Origin: Bacillota bacterium
GTDB taxonomy: Bacteria; Bacillota; Clostridia; Christensenellales; Christensenellaceae
DNA length: 64,000 bases
Reading direction: 5' to 3'
Assembly (NCBI GenBank): GCA_023393165.1
Contig: JAEWMJ010000041.1
Coordinates: 13,919 to 77,918, forward strand
The position numbers were made by a program, and so were the translations under genes. Below, one piece after another: positions 61,595-64,000 of this stretch (its first letter is position 1; each line of letters starts with the position of its first letter). Below the pieces are notes generated by a model. It was not told the origin of the DNA, did not search any database, and saw only the letters and a program-made list of their open reading frames with translations.

Positions 61595-63381
61595 TTCCGC
61601 ACCTCCAGATGGATCGCTTCCTGCGGACATACCTGGCTGCAAAGCCCGCAGCCCATGCACAATGATTTTTCTATTTCAATCCTGCCCCTTATACCCGATA
61701 TGGCGGGACATCCTATTTCGCGCAAGCACCTTTTGCACCCGGTACAGTTACCGCCGATACTTGCATATGACCTTGATTTTTGCAGTGTAGCGCAGAGCGA
61801 ATCAAATATCAGAACCGACGGCCCCTTAGTATCCACAGCCTCCGAAACAGCTTTCACAGCGCTTTCAAGATGAAATGGATCAAGCCGGCGCACATAGGCC
61901 GCGCCGCAAGCCTGAACCAGTTTTTCCAGATCCACAGCCTCGGATACTTCCCTCATCATCGTCTTTCCCACGCCGGGATGAGGCTGATGCCCTGTCATCG
62001 CGGTTGTCGCATTGTTTAATATCACGATTGTGATATCAATTTTATTATATACGGCGTTGATAAGGCCGGTTACACCTGAATGGAAAAATGTTGAATCTCC
62101 GATAAACGCGATATGCTTCGCCGGATTGCCCGCAGTCTGCATTCCCTGCGCCACGGTCACTCCCGCGCCCATGCAAAGGCAGGTGTCTACCATGGACAGC
62201 GGAGCCGCGTTTCCAAGGGTATAGCAGCCGATATCGCCGGTAAAAACCGCGTCCCGTTTGCGCATCGCCTTCTTGACCGCATAAAAAGCGGCCCTGTGCG
62301 AACATCCGGCGCACAGCACCGGCGGCCGTGCAGGCAGCGCGGCGCATGGAGCGGCGGCCTCGTCGGACAATTCTATTCCGAAGATCCCGGCAATTGCTTT
62401 TTTTGCAACCTCATAGCTAAACTCACCCGCGCAGGGCGTGTGTTTTGTTCTTTTTCCCAACACCTCGGTTTCAAGGTGATGCTTTCCCGCGGTCTCCAGA
62501 AGTTTCTGCTCTATCACATCGTCCAGTTCTTCCAGAACGAGCACCTTTTTTAGGCCCTTCAGAAACCGGACCGCAAGGTCTTCCGGAAACGGGTATACGG
62601 CTCCGAGCTTTAAGAGCCGGCATTGAACGCCAAGATCGCTCAATGCTTCCTTAGCATAGGAATATGCCATTCCTCCCGCCGCGATGCCAGTTTCTCCGTT
62701 TCCCTTTATACCGTTAAATCGGGATTCGGAAAAAAGGCTGCCGATCTCACGCTGCTTTTCCTCCAGGGAAATATGGTTCCTGTAAGACAGGCTGGGGAAT
62801 ATCACCCATTTGGGGTCTTTATGAAATCCCTCCGGCTTTAGTTCGGCTCTTTGTTCCTCTTCTTTCAATACCGCGGACGAATGGCAGATTCGTGTCGTAG
62901 GCCGCAGTATAACGGGCAGCCCCGCCTTTTCTGAAAGTTCAAAAGCGTATTTCATCATATCGTACGCTTCGTTCGGATCAGAAGGGTCCAGAACGGGCAG
63001 ATTTGCATATTCGGCAAACCGCCTGGTGTCCTGCTCGGTCTGCGAGGATATTGGGCCCGGATCGTCGGCTACCAGAACCACCATGCCGCCCTTTATTCCA
63101 ACGTATGCAAGGCACATCAGCGGATCTGACGCAACGTTCAGCCCGACCTGTTTCATGGTAACCAGAACGCGCGCGCCGCTGTAGCTTGCGCCTGCGGCGA
63201 CCTCCATGGCCACTTTTTCATTCACCGACCATTCCACGTGGATATCGCCCGGACTCTCGGCCGCCACGGTCTCCAGCACTTCTGTGGAAGGCGTTCCGGG
63301 ATATCCGCATACCACGCGGACGCCTGCGGCTATGGCGCCTCTGGCCATAATCTGATTTCCTATTAAAAGCTGTCCGCTCAT
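61591..63381 (-). CDS. iorA: Indolepyruvate ferredoxin oxidoreductase, alpha subunit
   Basis: This ~596-residue TPP enzyme has the pyruvate-oxidoreductase domain (ALIAGVRVVCGYPGTPSTE-like, near residue 15), the TPP domain with GDIGCYTLG and IGDSTFFHSGVTGL plus VILNNATTAMTGHQPHPG, and a C-terminal 8Fe ferredoxin. The ferredoxin has CTGCKRC and CMGCGLCSQVCP, with the first cluster's fourth Cys in IGCP. I chose ATG 63381 because GGAGGAACGG precedes it. The frame to 63477 runs through a hairpin. Ferredoxin is the electron acceptor. Confidence 0.95.
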   Translation of the reverse strand: MSGQLLIGNQIMARGAIAAGVRVVCGYPGTPSTEVLETVAAESPGDIHVEWSVNEKVAMEVAAGASYSGARVLVTMKQVGLNVASDPLMCLAYVGIKGGMVVLVADDPGPISSQTEQDTRRFAEYANLPVLDPSDPNEAYDMMKYAFELSEKAGLPVILRPTTRICHSSAVLKEEEQRAELKPEGFHKDPKWVIFPSLSYRNHISLEEKQREIGSLFSESRFNGIKGNGETGIAAGGMAYSYAKEALSDLGVQCRLLKLGAVYPFPEDLAVRFLKGLKKVLVLEELDDVIEQKLLETAGKHHLETEVLGKRTKHTPCAGEFSYEVAKKAIAGIFGIELSDEAAAPCAALPARPPVLCAGCSHRAAFYAVKKAMRKRDAVFTGDIGCYTLGNAAPLSMVDTCLCMGAGVTVAQGMQTAGNPAKHIAFIGDSTFFHSGVTGLINAVYNKIDITIVILNNATTAMTGHQPHPGVGKTMMREVSEAVDLEKLVQACGAAYVRRLDPFHLESAVKAVSEAVDTKGPSVLIFDSLCATLQKSRSYASIGGNCTGCKRCLREIGCPAISGIRGRIEIEKSLCMGCGLCSQVCPQEAIHLEVRK

Positions 63382-63421
63382 CCGTTCCTCCAAAAATGAT
63401 AAACTTTTCTTTAATATCATG

Positions 63422-63460
63422 AAAAAATCCGCCCTATTGTATGCAAACAGCATAGGCGGA
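63422..63460 (-). terminator. Terminator-like hairpin in the iorA leader
   Basis: On the minus strand TCCGCCTAT (63452-63460) and ATAGGGCGGA (63428-63437) form a stem with one bulged base around a 14-base loop, followed by TTTTTT (63422-63427). It sits 41 bases before the iorA ATG with no promoter between, so it would act as an attenuator of iorAB-paaK. Alternatively it ends a small upstream transcript. Confidence 0.6.
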
Positions 63461-63535
63461 TAATAAATTTTCGGCAACGACGCCCCTTGAAACCGGATCC
63501 TTTGGGGAAACCGTAATCAACTGCTTTTCAGCCCA

Positions 63536-63751
63536 TTATTTTTGGTTTGCAGCCGCCCTCATGTTCCTTCTTATCTTAATAATTCTACCCAGTACGCTCT
63601 CTTTTGTCAAACAATATTTGCCTCCAGCCACCGGCCTGCCGTCTGCGGGCTGAACCGGAAGCCATACAGCCTTGAAACTGCCTGCAAATTTCTTCCGCCG
63701 AAATTTCAAAATGTGCAATAATAAAGAGGAAACGCGAGAAATCGCGACCAT
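63536..63751 (-). CDS. Possible small protein upstream of iorA (weak)
   Basis: This ~71-codon frame is open on the minus strand from ATG 63751 to the stop at 63536. The last ~55 residues (RRKKFAGSFKAVWLPVQPADG... ending RRNMRAAANQK) have a protein-like composition and a GC level like the iorA neighbourhood. The upstream part is hydrophobic and AT-rich. No ribosome site precedes the ATG and no family is recognised. It could be a leader-region peptide, a decayed gene end, or chance. Confidence 0.2.
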   Translation of the reverse strand: MVAISRVSSLLLHILKFRRKKFAGSFKAVWLPVQPADGRPVAGGKYCLTKESVLGRIIKIRRNMRAAANQK

Positions 63752-63824
63752 TTTAAAAAAAATCGCAAAAAAAAATATGTATTGCATATATATACCAATT
63801 AACATAAACTTTTCAATGATTTTA

Positions 63825-63851
63825 TTGACAATCCCCATGTTTTGATATACC
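63825..63851 (+). promoter_or_regulatory. Candidate sigma-A promoter of speD
   Basis: A perfect TTGACA (63825-63830) is followed by TATACC (63846-63851) at a short spacing of 15 bases, or TACCCT at 17. The start of speD lies about 30 bases downstream. Confidence 0.5.
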
Positions 63852-63881
63852 CTGTATGTTGAATTATTATTTAGAAAGGTC

Positions 63882-64000
63882 GTGAAGATAGGGTTGGCAA
63901 AAAAGCTTGAATTGTATGGCTTTAACAACCTCACAAAAACACTTAGTTTCAACATCTACGATGTTTGCTATGCTAAAAGTGAGCGCGAACAAAAAGATTA
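63882..64000 (+). CDS. speD: S-adenosylmethionine decarboxylase proenzyme, N-terminal part (runs off window)
   Basis: About 39 residues are visible, in the frame KLELYGFNNLTKTLSFNIYDVCYAKSEREQKDY, the very conserved N-terminus of clostridial class 1B SpeD. The enzyme makes decarboxylated SAM for spermidine synthesis and self-cleaves to form its pyruvoyl group further downstream, beyond the window. I take GTG 63882 as start, although AAAGG is only two bases away. TTG 63894 is an alternative, 14 bases from it. A spermidine synthase would be expected downstream. Confidence 0.85.
   Translation, partial: MKIGLAKKLELYGFNNLTKTLSFNIYDVCYAKSEREQKD

Noticed and set aside
63752..63955. N-terminal extension of the minus-strand frame 63536-63955
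   Set aside because: It is AT-rich, overlaps the speD promoter and start on the other strand, and has no ribosome site.

Overview
This window most likely comes from a clostridial (Firmicutes) anaerobe. The reasons are: strong GGAGG-type ribosome binding sites with frequent TTG and GTG starts, sigma-A-like promoters, ferredoxin-linked 2-oxoacid chemistry (indolepyruvate oxidoreductase), a B12-binding radical SAM protein, a sodium-pump decarboxylase beta/gamma pair, and a clostridial-type SpeD at the right edge. The type IV pilus genes include no secretin, which fits a single-membrane cell. No rRNA, tRNA or CRISPR array was seen.

Layout. 1-759: C-terminal part of a cell-wall glucosaminidase with a PSAS tail. 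1232-31485: a cell-surface glycan region. It holds a 1402-residue methyltransferase/glycosyltransferase fusion, a Wzm/Wzt-like ABC exporter, WecB, several glycosyltransferases, a Wzx-like flippase, a pyruvyl transferase/Fe-S protein/acetyltransferase group, and a GDP-mannose block (ManC, ManA, phosphohexomutase). It ends with a UDP-sugar dehydrogenase and a radical SAM gene. Most genes run on the minus strand. An AT-rich plus-strand block (10873-16224) interrupts them and looks like exchanged strain-specific DNA. 31598-37624: a DUF454 membrane protein, a MITE-like repeat, a small carbohydrate operon (SGNH hydrolase, Fe-dependent alcohol dehydrogenase, PfkB kinase) and two tandem UPF0104 membrane proteins. 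37697-48375: a full type IV pilus locus with two major-type pilins, PilT, PilB, PilD, two minor prepilins, a PilX-like protein and PilO/N/M/C. 48608-52241: a small membrane protein, CysK, and a TrmB-like regulator with a LysA-like decarboxylase. 52321-59302: two ferritin-like paralogues on either side of a PAS-containing chemoreceptor, then OadG/OadB, MetY and an ACT-domain protein. 59303-59768: a non-coding stretch packed with repeats. 59769-63381: iorA-iorB-paaK for aromatic 2-oxoacid oxidation. 63882-64000: the start of speD.

How the parts fit. The GDP-mannose block with the polyprenyl-type GT2 enzyme and the GT-C-like membrane protein suggests mannose-containing surface glycans. These would be decorated by pyruvyl and acetyl groups and exported by ABC and flippase routes. 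The pilus genes form a three-part locus: a long assembly operon, a divergent pilB/pilD promoter pair whose -35 boxes overlap, and separately terminated pilin units. The most unusual items are the five-segment glycan enzyme, a repeat family whose right ends lie at the stop codons of minus-strand genes, a terminator-like hairpin in the iorA leader, and four prepilins that all carry Ala rather than Gly at the cleavage site.
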